From contig NW_006921543.1 of the NCBI RefSeq assembly GCF_000340215.1, positions 992,001-1,056,000 on the forward strand: 64,000 nt of DNA. Reading direction: 5' to 3'. Positions within the stretch are counted from its first letter, which is position 1; every line of letters begins with the position of its first letter. A program made the position numbers and the translations under genes. Positions 11,881 to 24,389 of this stretch are shown here, in pieces. Below the pieces are notes generated by a model, which ran no database searches, was not told the origin of the DNA, and worked only from the letters and a program-made list of their open reading frames with translations. This DNA comes from Pseudocercospora fijiensis CIRAD86 (Eukaryota; Ascomycota; Dothideomycetes; Mycosphaerellales; Mycosphaerellaceae).

Positions 11881-12099
11881 TTTAAGGGTAGCAGCTAGAC
11901 AGTCCTTATTTCAAGCTTTTAGCGGTATAGCTACGAAAACTATTAATTTAACTATATTACGCCCGAAGAACGGGACCTATACGTACTATTCTATTAAAAA
12001 CAACCGTACCAATTATTAAACAAGGCCTTCTATACGGCCTATTATACTAAGTTAATCGTACTAGACCGATATCTACTAATTCCGCTATATCCGTATCTT

Positions 12100-13450
12100 A
12101 GGGGCTAATAATACATTATTAGTGTTACCCCCTATTATAATAGCCGGCTTATTACGAAGCAATAACAACCGCGGCGCCGCTAGCAGCGCTAGCAATAACA
12201 ACTCTAGTAGCATAGTGCCTACTAAAGTACCTGCTAAAGAGCCTACCGGAGGGCCTACTAAAGAACCTATAATTCTAGGTAACGACCTAGAATTGCCTAT
12301 CGACGACATTCTTAATAACATTGTTAATCGTCGATATAGCTAACTAGCCTTTAGTCCTTAACTAGTAGGGAGACTTTAAGAAGCTACCTAAAACAGGCTT
12401 ACTACCCTACGCTAAGAATAATAGCTAAAGGACGACTTCCTCGAACTTCGCCGCCTTTAGGAAGCCCCGATAACTAAACCTATAGCAGGACCTTGTTTAT
12501 TATCTATTTAGAAGAGGAAGGATGCTAAGCTTAAGGACTGCACCGTGTTTAACAGCTCTAGTCGCAAGCAATACAATAATTATATACGTAATTATAAGCT
12601 TAACTAGCGAAATGTACCGAGGGCTCTTCTAGACGACTATTTACTAGTTGTCTACGCTATACAGTATATTAATAGCGACCTAAAGCGTATATAGGATAAC
12701 TATTTCGACTCCCTTAATAACTAGACTGCTATTTAGTAGCAAACCTATAAAACTATTATACTAGACACCCTTAGAAACCCTATACTAAGGCAATAATATA
12801 CTTAGGACCTATATCTTCGAGCTAAATAGAAGACTAATTAATCGGCTCGCTTATTCGAGGCCTATTTAAAGACCCTCGAGGATAAACTTCCGGCTAAGAC
12901 TAATTCTACACAGATCTCCGAGATACGCCTAAAACTTAGATAGGAGCTTATCCTCGAATTAGACCGCCGTCGTGTGTTTAAATAGGCTAACCTAACACGT
13001 ATTTAATTTATAGTCGAGGTAGAAACAGCTAAACGAGCTGTTTAACTCTAATAAAGACTAGAATCGAGGATCCGACTAACTAGTACTAATTGTAGCAACC
13101 GTAGTAGCCGCGGAGGAAACTAAGGATCCTACTAGGACAACAATGCTAATAATAGGAACAGTAGCGACCGTAGAAGAGGCCGTAGCTGGCGGCTATATAG
13201 AGGAGGCTATAATAGGGGCCGCAGAAGGGGCTTGTATCCCTATAGTGCTAACCGCTCGACTAATAACAATAGCTATAGCAATCCCCTAACCGGATTAAAA
13301 TGCTTTAACTGTAATAGTACTAGCTATCTACTAGGCTAATGCGACAAACCTAGGGATTAGGCCCGAGTCGACCGTACTATAGCTAAGCACCGAAAAACCC
13401 TTTTAGCTACTAACGCTACCCCTATAGGCTAACCTTCGAAAAAAGAATAA
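12100..13450 (+). pseudogene. gag of G1-b
   Basis: The frame runs from an Asn/Ser-rich N-terminal region (12122-12343, open) through a helical Gln/Leu-rich part, the block ALLDDY...VVYAIQYIN near 12615-12670, and an Arg/Gly/Asn-rich stretch, to a zinc knuckle at 13301-13342. The knuckle reads C-x2-C-x4-Y-x4-C: the expected His is Tyr (CAC to TAC) and the residue before the last Cys is a stop, both as RIP would produce. The frame ends at TAA 13448-13450, where pol is one frame back. Gag would form the particle shell and bind RNA. The true start codon is not certain. Confidence 0.75.
13437..13450 (+). promoter_or_regulatory. candidate -1 frameshift site between gag and pol
   Basis: Gag codons read TCG AAA AAA GAA TAA. 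One base back, the pol frame reads GAA AAA AGA ATA AGC and stays readable to the chromodomain. The A run and the TAA also occur at 36663-36673 (G1-c) and, slightly changed, in G1-a, G1-d and G1-e. This looks like translational slippage on the A run, though it is not a textbook heptamer. Confidence 0.45.
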
Positions 13451-16400
13451 GCGCCGTACTAACTGTTAGCCTCGTACGGCGTAAGACTATCGACATTGTA
13501 CTAGCTATAATACGCTCCTACCTTATATAGGACACAAAGGGCACTAACTATTAAACTAAGGTTATACTAGATCTAGGAAATTTAGTTAGTGCCCTTATTA
13601 GCTATCGCCTAGCTAAGCAATTAGACCTTCGACAATTAAATAGGGCTAACCTACTAACCCTTGCTTAGTTTAATAACGCTCGGCACTTAACCTATAGAGC
13701 CTACTATATTCCTATAGTTCTAAAGGACGACCTCGGAAATAAGCGCCTACTAGACTTTACTGCCTATATAGTAGACATAGATAGCCTTCTATTCGATATT
13801 GTTATTAGCAACCCTATTCTTAAGTACTACGCCGTAGCTATAGACCTAGGCAGCTAATAGTAGCGATTTAGAATCGCTAGGAAAGAGGACATTAAATATA
13901 TCGATACTAGCGAATGCCCTAACGATATTAGGGTCCTGTTTATTAGCAACCTAATACCCGCCTCCGCCTTAGCGGATCCGACGGCCGACCTACTCGGTAG
14001 AGATAACGATAAACTAGTGCCCCCTAATAGCATAGACCCTAATTAGCTTGCTCGCATACTATAGCCTATTTAAGAAACCTATATTAAGGTATTTAAACAC
14101 TACCTAGTATCGACGTTGCCTATGTTTAAAGAGACGGACTATAAGATCGATATTATATAGAATAAGGAGGTCCCCTTTAGGCTACTTAGCCTACTCTATA
14201 ACCTTAGTAAGCGTAAACTCGCTATATTACGTAAACATCTAGATAAGAACCTAGCTAATAGTCGAATTGAGTATAGTAACAGTCCTATTAGTATACCTAT
14301 CCTGTTTGTGCTAAAGAAGGATAGTAGCCTACGCCTATATATCGATTATCGTAGACTTAATACTATTACTATTAAGGACCGCTATCTACTCCCGCTTATT
14401 AATAAGACCCTCGATCGCCTTTCTAGCGCTTACTACTATACTATACTAGACATTAAGGATACGTACTATCGTATCTATATTCGTAAGGGCGACGAATAGA
14501 AAACAGCCTTCCGTACTCGCTATAGCTATTTTAAGTACCTAGTTATGCTATTTAGGCTAGCAAACGCCCCTATAACATTCTAGTCCTATATTAATTAGGC
14601 CCTTTCGGGCCTATTAGACTATCTCTATATAGTTTACCTAGATAACATCCTAGTTTATACCTATTCGCCTAACATTGTAGAACATTAGGCTGCCGTACGC
14701 AAGGTACTCGACCGCCTACGGGCTTATAGCTTGTATTACAAGCCTTCTAAATATACCTTTGCTACTAAAGAGGTAGCCTTCCTTAGCTTCCTCGTATTAA
14801 CTAAGGGTATTAAGGCTAATCCCGATTAGATTAAAACAATTACTAAATAGCCTGTTCCTACGTTAATTAAGGAGCTATAGTCGTTCCTCGGTCTTGCTAA
14901 CTTCTACCGTCGCTTTATTAAGGGCTATTTACGGTATGTAATGCCCCTAACTAAGCTTACTAAAACTAAGGCTAACCTAACTAGAGAGTTTAAATAGACT
15001 AATAGAGTATAAGCCGCTTTTAACGGTCTAAAGCAACGCTTTACTAAAGTCCCCTTATTATACTATTTCGTACTAAGCAAACAGATCCGTATTAAGACTA
15101 ACGCTTTATAGTTTGCTATATTAGCTATTATAATATAACAATCGGACAAGGACTATTATTAGCACCCGATTGCCTTCTTTTCGAGAAAGATAATTAATGC
15201 TAAACGTCGCTATAAGACCTACGAGTAAGAGCTCCTAGCTATTGTCGAGGCCTTTAAGCATTAGAGGCACTACCTCGATAGGGCTTAATATACAATATAG
15301 GTCTATATAGACTATAAGAACCTCCGTAGCATTACTAAGGTTACTAGGGTTATAGGTCGACAGGCTAGATAGGCCGTCTACCTCGCCGGGTTCGATTTTA
15401 ATATATTATACTAGCTAGGCGTAAGTAACCCTACCGATAGCCTATCGAGGCGACCTAATTACGATAGCGAGACCTAACACATTAATTCTTTGTTTCTAAC
15501 CCTGTAGTATAAGATTGCTATAGCCCGTATCGTTAATAAGCAAGCGTAGGATAAGCGGACTTCCGGATCCTACGGCGGTAATAAATACTATAGCGGAGTT
15601 GTCGTTCTTCTAGTATACGTTAGAAAGGACGTAGATCGCTCGAGCTATAACGACTCGATTAAAGATATTACTATCTATAGCGATAGTACTATAGAAGAGG
15701 TTGTAGTAGTTCCGGCTACTAGTGCTATTAGATATATATAATACGTACCTCGTTCGATAGCAAGGATGCTATTAAATAACCTTATAAATAGGGATAGTCA
15801 ATCGTTTATAGATAAGCTATTACGTACTTAGTAGAGGGACGCCTTTACTATTAAACGTATTAATAGGCTTGTAAGTAGACGGGCGACTCGATCTAGTAAG
15901 AGTAATAGTTAGTCGATCGACGATAAAGGTTACTTAAAGTTTAAGGGCAGATACTATATCCCCGCTAAACAATCGATTAGATAAGAGCTTTTAAAGCGAC
16001 ACTATAATAGTAAGCTTGCTAGTTACTATAGTATAGAGAGGTCGCACGAGCTACTATCGCGTATATACTACTAGCCGAATAGTAAACGGTATATAAAAGA
16101 ATACGTACAGACCTGCGTAGTATACTAGCGTATTAAAGCACTAAAGCACTTGCTATTTAGCGAGTTGTCTTTACTTCCTATTCCTAGGAAGCTATTTACA
16201 GAGCTTATAATAGATTTTATTATAGGCCTTCTACCTACTAAACGCAGGGGTAGCAAGGATGTATATAATGCTATCCTTATTATAGTAGATCGATTTACTA
16301 AAGGCGCTCGATATATCCCGGCGCGGAAGGATTAGACTGCTATTAATATAGTAGAAGCGCTATAGAACAACATCTTCTATACCTATTAGAGAACCCCTAA

Positions 16401-17346
16401 GGGGATAGTGTCTAATCGTAGATCGATACTAATATCGCACTATTAGAGCGAAATATGCCTATAGCTAAGACTAAAGCATCGGCTATTAATAGCCTTCTAT
16501 CTATAGACTAACGGTTAAATAGAGAGGCAGAATGCTACCCTATAGTAGTACCTACGCAGCTATATTAATAAGAACCCCGAAGATTAGGTTAACCTCCTAT
16601 AGCCTACAGAATTCGTATATAATAATAGTATATACTTATTAACTAAGATTTTACTATATATAGCTATAATAGGCTAAAACGCTGCTTTGCTATAAGACCT
16701 ATTTACCTCGCTCGAGGCCGAGTATAAGGAAAGGGAAGCGCGTTAAGTACTAGAGACACTAGCGGTAATAGAACGTATCTAGAAGATACGAGAAATCTAT
16801 ACTAAGATAGCTAAGAAACTAATAAGGGCTTAAGAGTACTAAAAGACCTACTACGGTAAGCGCTATATACTAATAACCTTTAAACAAGGCGATATAGTTA
16901 TGCTTAGTACGAAGAACCTCCGCATTCGCAAACACCCGTCGCCTAATAGCAAAACACGCCCTAAACTAGCACTACGGTTTATTAGCCTATTTCGCATTCG
17001 AGAACCGAAGGGCAATAGCTAGGCCTACTAGTTATAGCTCCTACCTTATTATACTATCTATAACACCTTCTATATCTCCCTCCTTAAACTATACTACTAG
17101 CGCGAAGGCGATAAGGCGCCTGCTAAGTTAGAAGAAGTCTTAGCTAATAGTAAAGAGCTATAGTCTATAGAACGCATCCTAAAGCACCGGACTAGGCAAG
17201 GCAAGAAGGAATACCTATTAAGATAGTAAGGCTATTTACCTAAATAGGACTCGTAGGAAGCTAAAGGTTCCTTCGAGGATATAACTAAGTTGTTAAATAA
17301 GTATTAGACTAGTGTAAAAAACAAGAAGAAGGCTAAGGGCCTATAA
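13439..17346 (+). pseudogene. pol of G1-b: protease, RT, RNase H, integrase, chromodomain
   Basis: One frame throughout. A protease-like KVILDLG lies near 13558-13578, with D-x-G as the candidate active site. RT spans about 14200-14700 with FVLKKDSSLRLYIDYRRLN. Its catalytic box at 14635-14646 reads YLDN instead of YLDD, fitting GAC to AAC after a T. RNase H is near 15050-15300. The integrase zinc-binding region (HYNSKLASYYSIE...CVVY) is near 15990-16120, with expected Cys and His changed to Tyr. The integrase core (IIDFIIGLLPTKRRGSKD, IVSNRRS) lies at 16200-16600, with an expected Asp now Asn. The chromodomain at 17161-17260 contains SIERILKHRTRQGKKEYLLR followed by W-to-stop changes. The protein is dead. 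Confidence 0.85.
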
Positions 17347-18613
17347 TGTCGCCTAGGAATAATACTACCCCCGGGGTGCTATTAGCTAACTAATTAGAGG
17401 CAAGCAATTGTTAGTAACAAAGGATAATAAGACTATACTACTATAGTAAACGCGCACCGAGTGTTAATAAGCGCGCTATAGCGCGCTAACTAATCGTATG
17501 CTCTTTTAAGGGCCCTACCTCTTTACTAATGCGCCCTATAAGGCCTTCTCCTAGTACTTAGGTCCCCCTCTTATTCCTTTATTCTAATAAGGCCTCGAGG
17601 CCTAAGCGATCGGCGAGGACGGCGCGCGTGCGCGTAAATAGTAATAATAATAATAACGACAGCGCGGCCGGCGCGGCTATATTAGTAATAGTATTGCAGA
17701 GTGTATTACTACTTAAAGAAGGAAAGATACGGCTATATTAGTAACGGTATTGCCGAGTTATTGTTAGTTAAAGAAGGAAATTAGAAGCAAGGTAAAGTCG
17801 GCGCTAAGACGGCTAGCGCCGCTATTATTAATATTACCTGCTTTTGTCGCTATACCTACGAGGGCAACCTTACCTATACTACGAGCCTAAAGCACTATAC
17901 TAACTAAGTTAAAGGATTGAACCTGCTAAGGGTTTAATTAAAACTTTAAGCCGCTTAAAAGATTGAGCGACTAATAGGCTAACTAAGGGCAAAACTATAG
18001 AGCTAAGCTAGCCGAGGTCGATCTTGCGGACAATAGATTACTCCTCGATCTTTCCGACCCTTTAAGCGAGGCGAACCTTAACTATTACACTTATAATAGC
18101 CTTTACCTATAGAAACTAGACGAGCTGTGTTTTTTAAAAAGATAAAATAAGATTAACATTTAAAAGCTGCTAAACCTAACTAATTAGGGCTAGCGAAACT
18201 ACGAATAATAATAGCCCTCGTAATAATAAGAACAATCCCTCGGAGCGGACATTTCTAGGTCTTTTAGAGTAGACGTAAAGAACTCGTACGACATTACTTA
18301 GAACGGAGGTAGTGCTATAATACCTCGTACGCCTACCTATTATAGTAGGGAAGACGCGCTCGTATTATAATTAGTCGATAGTCCTCAATTCTCGTAATTA
18401 TATATTACTTTATTATATATAAGGATAGCGCAGTTAGGGTTAAACATTGTATTGTATTAGAGGTAAGGTTTGATATAGTTATATAATTAGGTAGTTAAGT
18501 GTTTAATTTAGCGCGGCTAAGTAGCTTATTAGATTTGCTAAGTTAGTAGCAATAGAGGTCGAGATTAGAATATAGACAGGCTACGAGGGCGAGGCCTTTA
18601 GAAGGGAAGCGTA
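17347..18613 (+). other. long 3' untranslated region of G1-b
   Basis: About 1.27 kb between the pol stop and the 3' LTR with no consistent reading frame. It holds a CCCCGGGG-centred motif (17353-17385) just after the stop, two copies of ggctatattagtaa about 59 bp apart (17672 and 17731), and a purine-rich tract at 18598-18611 touching the LTR, the likely plus-strand primer. The same layout occurs in G1-a, G1-c and G1-e. Confidence 0.6.
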
Positions 18614-18810
18614 TATTAGGGCTAAAGAGGCTATACGTAATTAGTATATAACTAGGCCGAGTAAAGCTAGGGTCTTAATACCTTAGGTAGGGCTTAGCGC
18701 TTAGCGTTAGGCTAACTCTCCTACCTTCCTCCCTCTCTTTCTAGATTCTTATCGAATACTACCTATACCTACTACTACCCTATCTACCTACTAATATAAC
18801 CCTTCTTATA
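18614..18810 (+). repeat. 3' LTR of G1-b
   Basis: It has 197 bp like the 5' LTR, the same ends, and a purine-rich tract before it. A tatataa sequence lies at 18645-18651. Confidence 0.85.
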
Positions 18811-18946
18811 AGGGACTCTATACTACTAGTGTTATTATTGCTAGTACTACTAGCGGTACCGCGGTTGTTGTTTCGTAATAAGCTAGCTATTATAATAAGG
18901 GGTAGCACTAATAATATATTATAGCCCCTTATAGTACGGATATAGC
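18811..18946 (-). pseudogene. gag N-terminal segment of G1-a, between two insertions
   Basis: Matches the Asn/Ser-rich gag start of other G1 copies (compare 58560-58715) and joins on one side to 11666 and on the other to 33431. It is stranded between G1-b and G2. Confidence 0.75.
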
Positions 18947-19060
18947 TATTACACAAGGGACGATTAGTAGGTTAGCTATAGTATAGTATTAGGGTAAGTA
19001 TCTACGGCTCTACGGAAAGTATGTACCGGGCTTAGCTAGCGTACCGTCCCTGCCGTAATA
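18947..19060 (-). repeat. 3' LTR of G2
   Basis: Matches 33312-33425 with a few transitions. Its inner border has gtacccccgtcc, the complement of a G-rich polypurine primer. Confidence 0.85.
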
Positions 19061-19119
19061 GTACCCCCGTCCGATAGAACGAAGGCTAGCGTACTATATT
19101 AGCTAAACCCCTTCTTATA

Positions 19120-22100
19120 TACTCCTTCCGCTTCTACTCGTTTTCCTTACCGCTTGTATTCGTGCTATATGCACTTGCATTCGTATTATGTCGCGTCCTC
19201 TAGCTATAGTCTTACTTATTAGAGTTAATTAATTCCGGTTCCGTCTTAGAGCCGGTAGCCTTAGCCTTAGTTGCCTTGCCCTCCGTAAAGCTCTGCAGTT
19301 TCCGTATCTTTTTCTTTATAGACGAATCGCCGTCGGCTGCCTTACGCTTAGTTAGCGTACGCGTAGCTAGAGAGTTTAGGGTACGCGTAGACGTGCGCGT
19401 AGACGCGCGTATAGCTAGACTATCGGAAGGGCCTACCGTAATAGCGTCCGCGTAGCTAGGCGCTAGGTAGCAATCTTTAGCGGCGAGAGGGCCTTAGGCT
19501 CGCTTAGCACCTATAGAGTAGGTAGATTTACTAGCAAGGCGAGCTTGTCTTTAGGTGCGGCTACGTACTTAGACTTGCGGCGTAACTAACCTAGCGTCGG
19601 TAGTTGCGGTGCTAGTACCTACGGTGCCGGTACCTAAGCTAGTAGGGCGCGCGTCTTCTATAGCGGCTAGCCGGGCTCGTCTATCGCCGCGGTACTAACG
19701 TATATCTTAGCTTTTACTACGGCGGCGAGCTCGTCTAGTATACACAAGTATAGGTCGGCCTACTGTTAGGGTATAAGCGCTTCGTAACGTCTAGCGATGC
19801 CTTTTAGTCCTAGTCCTTAATAGAGGGAGATTAGGTAGTTGTCTTCCTTGTCGTAGTCGTATAGGATATCGTTTAGGCGTAGCGTCGTATCCTTCTTATA
19901 GGCCGATCTTAGCGTCTAGTCTCGATCCTTTCGTAGTATACGGCCTATTTATAGTTAGAGGTACGTAGTACGAAGGAAGTAGTCGAGGGCTACGTCTATA
20001 ATACCGGCGGCTGCCTTACGATTAAGGGCTGCTTTTATATTCTCTAGGACGCAGTCCGGTACCGCGACGATATTAATCTCCGTCGGCTACTCTACCTAGT
20101 CTTCCTTAAAGGTTAGCTAACCGGCTATAATAGTCTTTAGCTACTTGCCGTAGAGTAGGTATACTAGGTCCTCGCGGTATTTCTTCTATCGCTTCTACTA
20201 GTCGCGCGCGGCTGTTAGCGGCTCCGTCTCGCCGGGGATATCTATTAGAATCTGCGAGATTATCGCCTAATCTAGGGCGTTATCGATAGAGGTAAGCTAG
20301 ACTTAGTACGCTACCTTACGCTAGAAGACTATACTACCTATAAGGATATATCGGCTATAGATTAGGGCGATCTTATGCTTGCTATTAGTGCTTGCCGTAT
20401 AGTATAGATATAGAGGGCCGATTAGCTTACGTTTAGTACGTAGGAAGCCGTACGCCTCTACTAAGCAGGTATGCTAGGTGCCGAGCTCCTTTAAGGTAAT
20501 CGTAGCGTTGTCGATTATTTAAAATATATTGCTAAGTTTAACGTCTAAGAGTCGCGTACCCGTAGGCGGTATACAATCGATCGTAATAAAGCCTAATACG
20601 TTATAGATTAGTACCGTAGTATCGGCCTAGTAGCTAGACTTAAGCTATTGCTCGACGTCGGCGTATAGCATTCCGGAGCGCTATAGGTAGGTATCCTCGT
20701 CTATATTAGCGGCGCCTCGACGAACCTTCTTATCTATCGGCGTATATACGCTTATTAGGGTAGCGATTTGTACGCTCGTTAGCGTAGCTATCGTAGCTAA
20801 TAATAGGATTAGGACTTCGATATTTGTAACTCGCGTAAGGGCCTCTTCCTAAGCGTCGACGTCTATAGGTGCCTCTTCTAGAATCTCGTCGTCCTCTTAT
20901 TAGTAAGATAGGCTAGCGTCTCTAGGTCCTACGTCGGGCGTTGCCTCGCGTAATAGCTATAGCGTAGCGTTCTATCCGAGGAAAGGTAGGGAAGTGCCCT
21001 CCTCTATATTGCCCTTATTTATAGTCTATACGCGATAAAACATCGCTACGAGCGCGCTACGTAGGTCGGAGCCTATTAGAGAATCGATATACTCTACTAG
21101 GAAGTTCTTATATCGCTATTACGTAGTATCCTCCTTATAGGTGCGTCTCGTAAAGCTAAGTTCTTGTACTAGGTTTAAGACAGTATAGGTCTAGCGTACC
21201 GTATCGTTAACCTAAATAAGGCGGTCTACGGCTAAGTCGTCCTTACGTACGGCGTTAATAATTGCTACTACGGCCGCCGTAAAGGCGCAGCTTACCGCGC
21301 GCTAACGCGCGCCTAAAGCCGTAACTATATCGCGTACCTCCTTGCTAATATTTAAGGATGCTAAAGGGAGGCGCTTACGACGAGGCTCGGGTAGGTTATT
21401 ATCGTTATCGTCTCTATCTAAGCTATTCTACTCGTTAGAGCCGTTCTGCTCGCCCTATACGCGCTACTTTACCTTGCCTAGTATAGTCGGCTATGCCTTA
21501 TCCTTCTATTATTTAGTAGGGTATTGCTACGGAGGTACTACCTTGTCTCAAGAAGAGCCCCTAGTAGTAGAGCTCTCTACTAGGTATACGATAACGTCGT
21601 ATCCGTATATAGCACTAAAGGCGGGCTCTGTATTGCGCGAGAGTATAGCCTTACGGCTAGAGGCGCTAAGCTTATAGACGTATATACCGTTAGCGTCTTA
21701 TTCGCGGATTAGAGTCGAATAGCGGATTAAGTCTAGATCTAAGTCGACGTCGGCACTATCGGCGTTAAGGAATTCTTCGGTATCTTCTACGCTCTTAGTA
21801 GCGTAGAGGTTCGGGAAGGCTAACTAAACGGCGTCTACGACCTAGCGTACGGTTATCGGAGCGTTAGCGCGGATAAGGATAGCGTCTATAGCCTTACCCT
21901 AAAGTTCGTCCTTACCCTTATTATCTAGAGGAGCGGGGCCCTTGTCGTCTTTAGTTCTAGCGTTACCGACATCCTTTCCTATAGCCTTTTCTTTCTATCC
22001 TTCGTACTGCTCTTTCTCCGTTATATTCTCGCTATCGACGTCTATCTTCTCTACGTCCCGCTTTTTACCTACGATTACTTTTTCCGGTTCCTACTCTTCT

Positions 22101-23960
22101 TTCTCCGTTACATTCTCGCTATCGACGTCTATCTCTTCTACGTCCTACTTTTTACCTACGATTACCTTTCTTAGTTCTTACTCTTTTGCTAAAACAGTCC
22201 CCTAACGCGTCGCGTCGTTAGGGTCCTTAAGGTCCTTCCTATATAGGGCTAGTAGGCGCGTAGGTATTCCCTTAGGGCGTAGGGCCGCCTTTCCCTTAGG
22301 GCGCTTATCGGCGTTAAGCGCGGTAGCTACTACGGCGTCCGAGGCATGTTAGTATTAATTTGCGGTTTCTCCGAGACGCTAAGGAAGGTCCTTATCGCCC
22401 TATACCTATCTTTAATTATTGCAGTAATCTATCTACTAGGTGTTAGGCTTAATTATTTCTACGATCTTAGTAGGGCCGTATACTAAAGTTAGGGTACGCT
22501 CCTTCTAGTAGCGGCATTCCGTCTAAAATCGCGTAGAGGCGGCAAGTTGCTTAGAGTAGGCGTCTAGCAATTTAGTACTATCGAACGTAACTAGGTCGAC
22601 GGGCTCGAGTATAATAATCTTTTCTTATACCTTTACGTATATCGCGGCTGTCTGCTACTAGACTATCGCTTCTATAGTAACGTTCTATTCCTCCTCGAAC
22701 TAGCCTAGCAAGTTGTAGTAGTTTGTAGTCTAATTAAGGCGCTCGTCGGCCTACTCTAGCGTTTCGTCTTCTAGTCTATCTACCGTACGTACTGCGATCT
22801 ATGTAATCTATACGTATACGGATATAAGGTTTAGCTCGGTCTCGTCCTAGCCTAATATACCGGTAAGGATCTCGTATAGCTTATCTAGGGCGTTCTTTGC
22901 GAAGCCGTAGCTAACTAAGGCGCTTATAAGTTAAAACGCGGTCTAAGTATAGGGTACCGCGAAGGGCATACTGTTCTCCTTATAAGACGTTAGAGTAAGG
23001 TCGAGTTTAGCGAGCGTCCGGATCGCGTAGTAGATATTATAGTTACGGACCTAGTCCGGGATCTCTATTAGATCGTAGAACAATTTAGCGTACTAGGGAT
23101 CGGGGACAATAACGCGGTATCGCTAGCCGTCCTAAACGACGTCTAGCTTATCGTCTAGAAACTAATAGAACTATAGCAGGTCGAAAAACGTAGCCTAGCT
23201 AGCGTAGTTACCCCTCTCGTAGCCGTTAACGCTAGCGCCTTACTATAATAAGATAGCGATACGGCGCGAGGTATTGCGGTCCTATAGATTAGCTTCGGGG
23301 TCGAGTAGCGGTAGGGGTAGGTAGGTAAGTTCGGAGAGGTCGATTAAACGAATACGTATAATATATGCCCTATCGGAGCCGTAGTGCTTTAGGAAGAAGT
23401 CCTCGAAGGTAATAGGGTTTACCCGTAAAGTTCTTCTACGTAATAGTAGGCGTAGTAGTAGCGTGCGATAGATTCGTGCCTATACTATAGCGTTAACGAA
23501 GTTGCTAATGTTTTCTAATAGCGGTCGGTCGAGCTCGCGGTATAACTCCGCCGGAACCTTATCGTAAGGGATTTTGTTAAGGCTTACCTAAGCGATGTGT
23601 TTAGGCGTACTAGTATAGTCCTCGTAGTGCTCGATTTGTAGTAGTACTAAGGCGAATAGCAGACCGCTAACCTTACGACGCTACGGTACCTACTACTAGC
23701 TTAGCTCTAAGAGCTCGTCTTCCTTATAGGCGTATTGCTATTATATAGGAGGGCCGCGCTCGCCCGCTAGCGGACAGTAGCGCTCGGTGCGCTCTATTTT
23801 AGGGATAGATAGTATTGTCGGGGCTAGTCGTTAAGGCGGCGTATACTTAGTAAGGATGTTAGTAATGCTAATAAATAAGCGGAGAGAATTTAGTATATTA
23901 CGTATACGTAGCAACTAAGAATTTGCGGCGTTGCTAGGGCGTTCTACGCTTGTTATAACG
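19120..23960 (-). pseudogene. ORF3: long unidentified protein encoded 3' of the G2 pol gene
   Basis: On the minus strand one frame is readable from about 23960 to about 19680, over 1,400 codons broken only by RIP-type TAG/TAA. It then continues in another frame to about 19120. Visible parts in order: a helical N-terminal third (PAELYRELDRPLLENISNF near 23530, then an Arg/Leu-rich block); a Lys/Pro stretch; two in-frame 29-residue acidic repeats (22011-22168); a middle segment with LGFITIDCIPPTGTRLLDVK near 20560; a segment with NIVAVPDCVLENIKAALNRK near 20040; and a Ser/Thr-rich tail with a bipartite nuclear-signal-like KRK...KKKIRK near 19290-19350. I do not recognise the protein. It lies downstream of the chromodomain in sense orientation, so it is part of G2 rather than a separate insertion as far as I can see. 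The start codon was not identified. Confidence 0.6.
22011..22168 (-). repeat. 87-bp-period tandem repeat inside ORF3
   Basis: Two units, 22011-22081 and 22098-22168, are offset by 87 bases (29 codons). Each encodes a version of KVIVGKK.DVE.IDVDSEN.TEKE. The offset keeps the frame, which supports the region having been coding. Confidence 0.75.
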
Positions 23961-23989
23961 TAAACTTTACCTCGCTTACGCCGCGCCGT

Positions 23990-24000
23990 TTATATATATA
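23990..24000 (-). promoter_or_regulatory. possible TATA element upstream of ORF3
   Basis: An alternating TA tract reads on the minus strand as ctatatatataaac, about 30-100 bases before the readable start of ORF3. It could drive a separate ORF3 transcript, but RIP also creates TA-rich tracts, so this is weak. Confidence 0.2.
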
Positions 24001-24114
24001 GTGCGGCCCGTCCGATAATAGGACGCGTTATACGTTAATAATAATAATAGGGCGCGTCGGCGCGCGCTCTAGGGCGACAATAGGGGAGGACAATAAAGTA
24101 AACTATTTTTGTAT

Positions 24115-24166
24115 TAAAATAAGGTAAAGTAGGGTACGTTTTAAAATAAAGTAAAGTAGGGTACGA
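24115..24166. repeat. 26-27 bp tandem repeat between G2 pol and ORF3
   Basis: Two near-identical units of the form ttaaaataaRgtaaagtag plus ggtacg lie in the stretch between the chromodomain end (about 24400) and ORF3. No coding frame is sensible here, so it is spacer DNA. Confidence 0.6.
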
Positions 24167-24389
24167 TTCAATTATAGACAATAGTGCTATAACGTAATGT
24201 GCCGCAATAGAGATTCCTATTATTACGTATAGTACTACTTAGTTAACCTTCTATATAGCTGTTCTTTAGGAGTTGCGCAAGCTAGGCCTCCGAGAAGGCC
24301 GAGCCTATAGTTCTCCTACTATTAACTACGGCGCGCTTAGGGACGGCGCTGTCGGTGCCTACTATTGTAGCGCTTACTAACGTGCCGGT

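Larger units (their letters stand above)
11667..18810 (+). mobile_element. chromovirus G1-b (Ty3/gypsy), structurally complete, inserted in G1-a gag
   Basis: Two 197-bp LTRs flank about 6.75 kb carrying gag and pol on the plus strand. The flanking target sites are agggg (11662-11666) and aggga (18811-18815), a 5-bp duplication with one G/A change. The host G1-a gag sequence resumes directly after it. It is RIP-mutated throughout, but gag stays in one frame and pol in another from end to end, so the damage is substitutions with few or no indels. Confidence 0.9.

Noticed and set aside
21342..22205. Plus-strand open frames within G2 (21342-21677 and 21942-22205).
   Set aside because: They are the opposite strand of ORF3. 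The minus strand keeps one long frame and in-frame repeats, so these are shadows.
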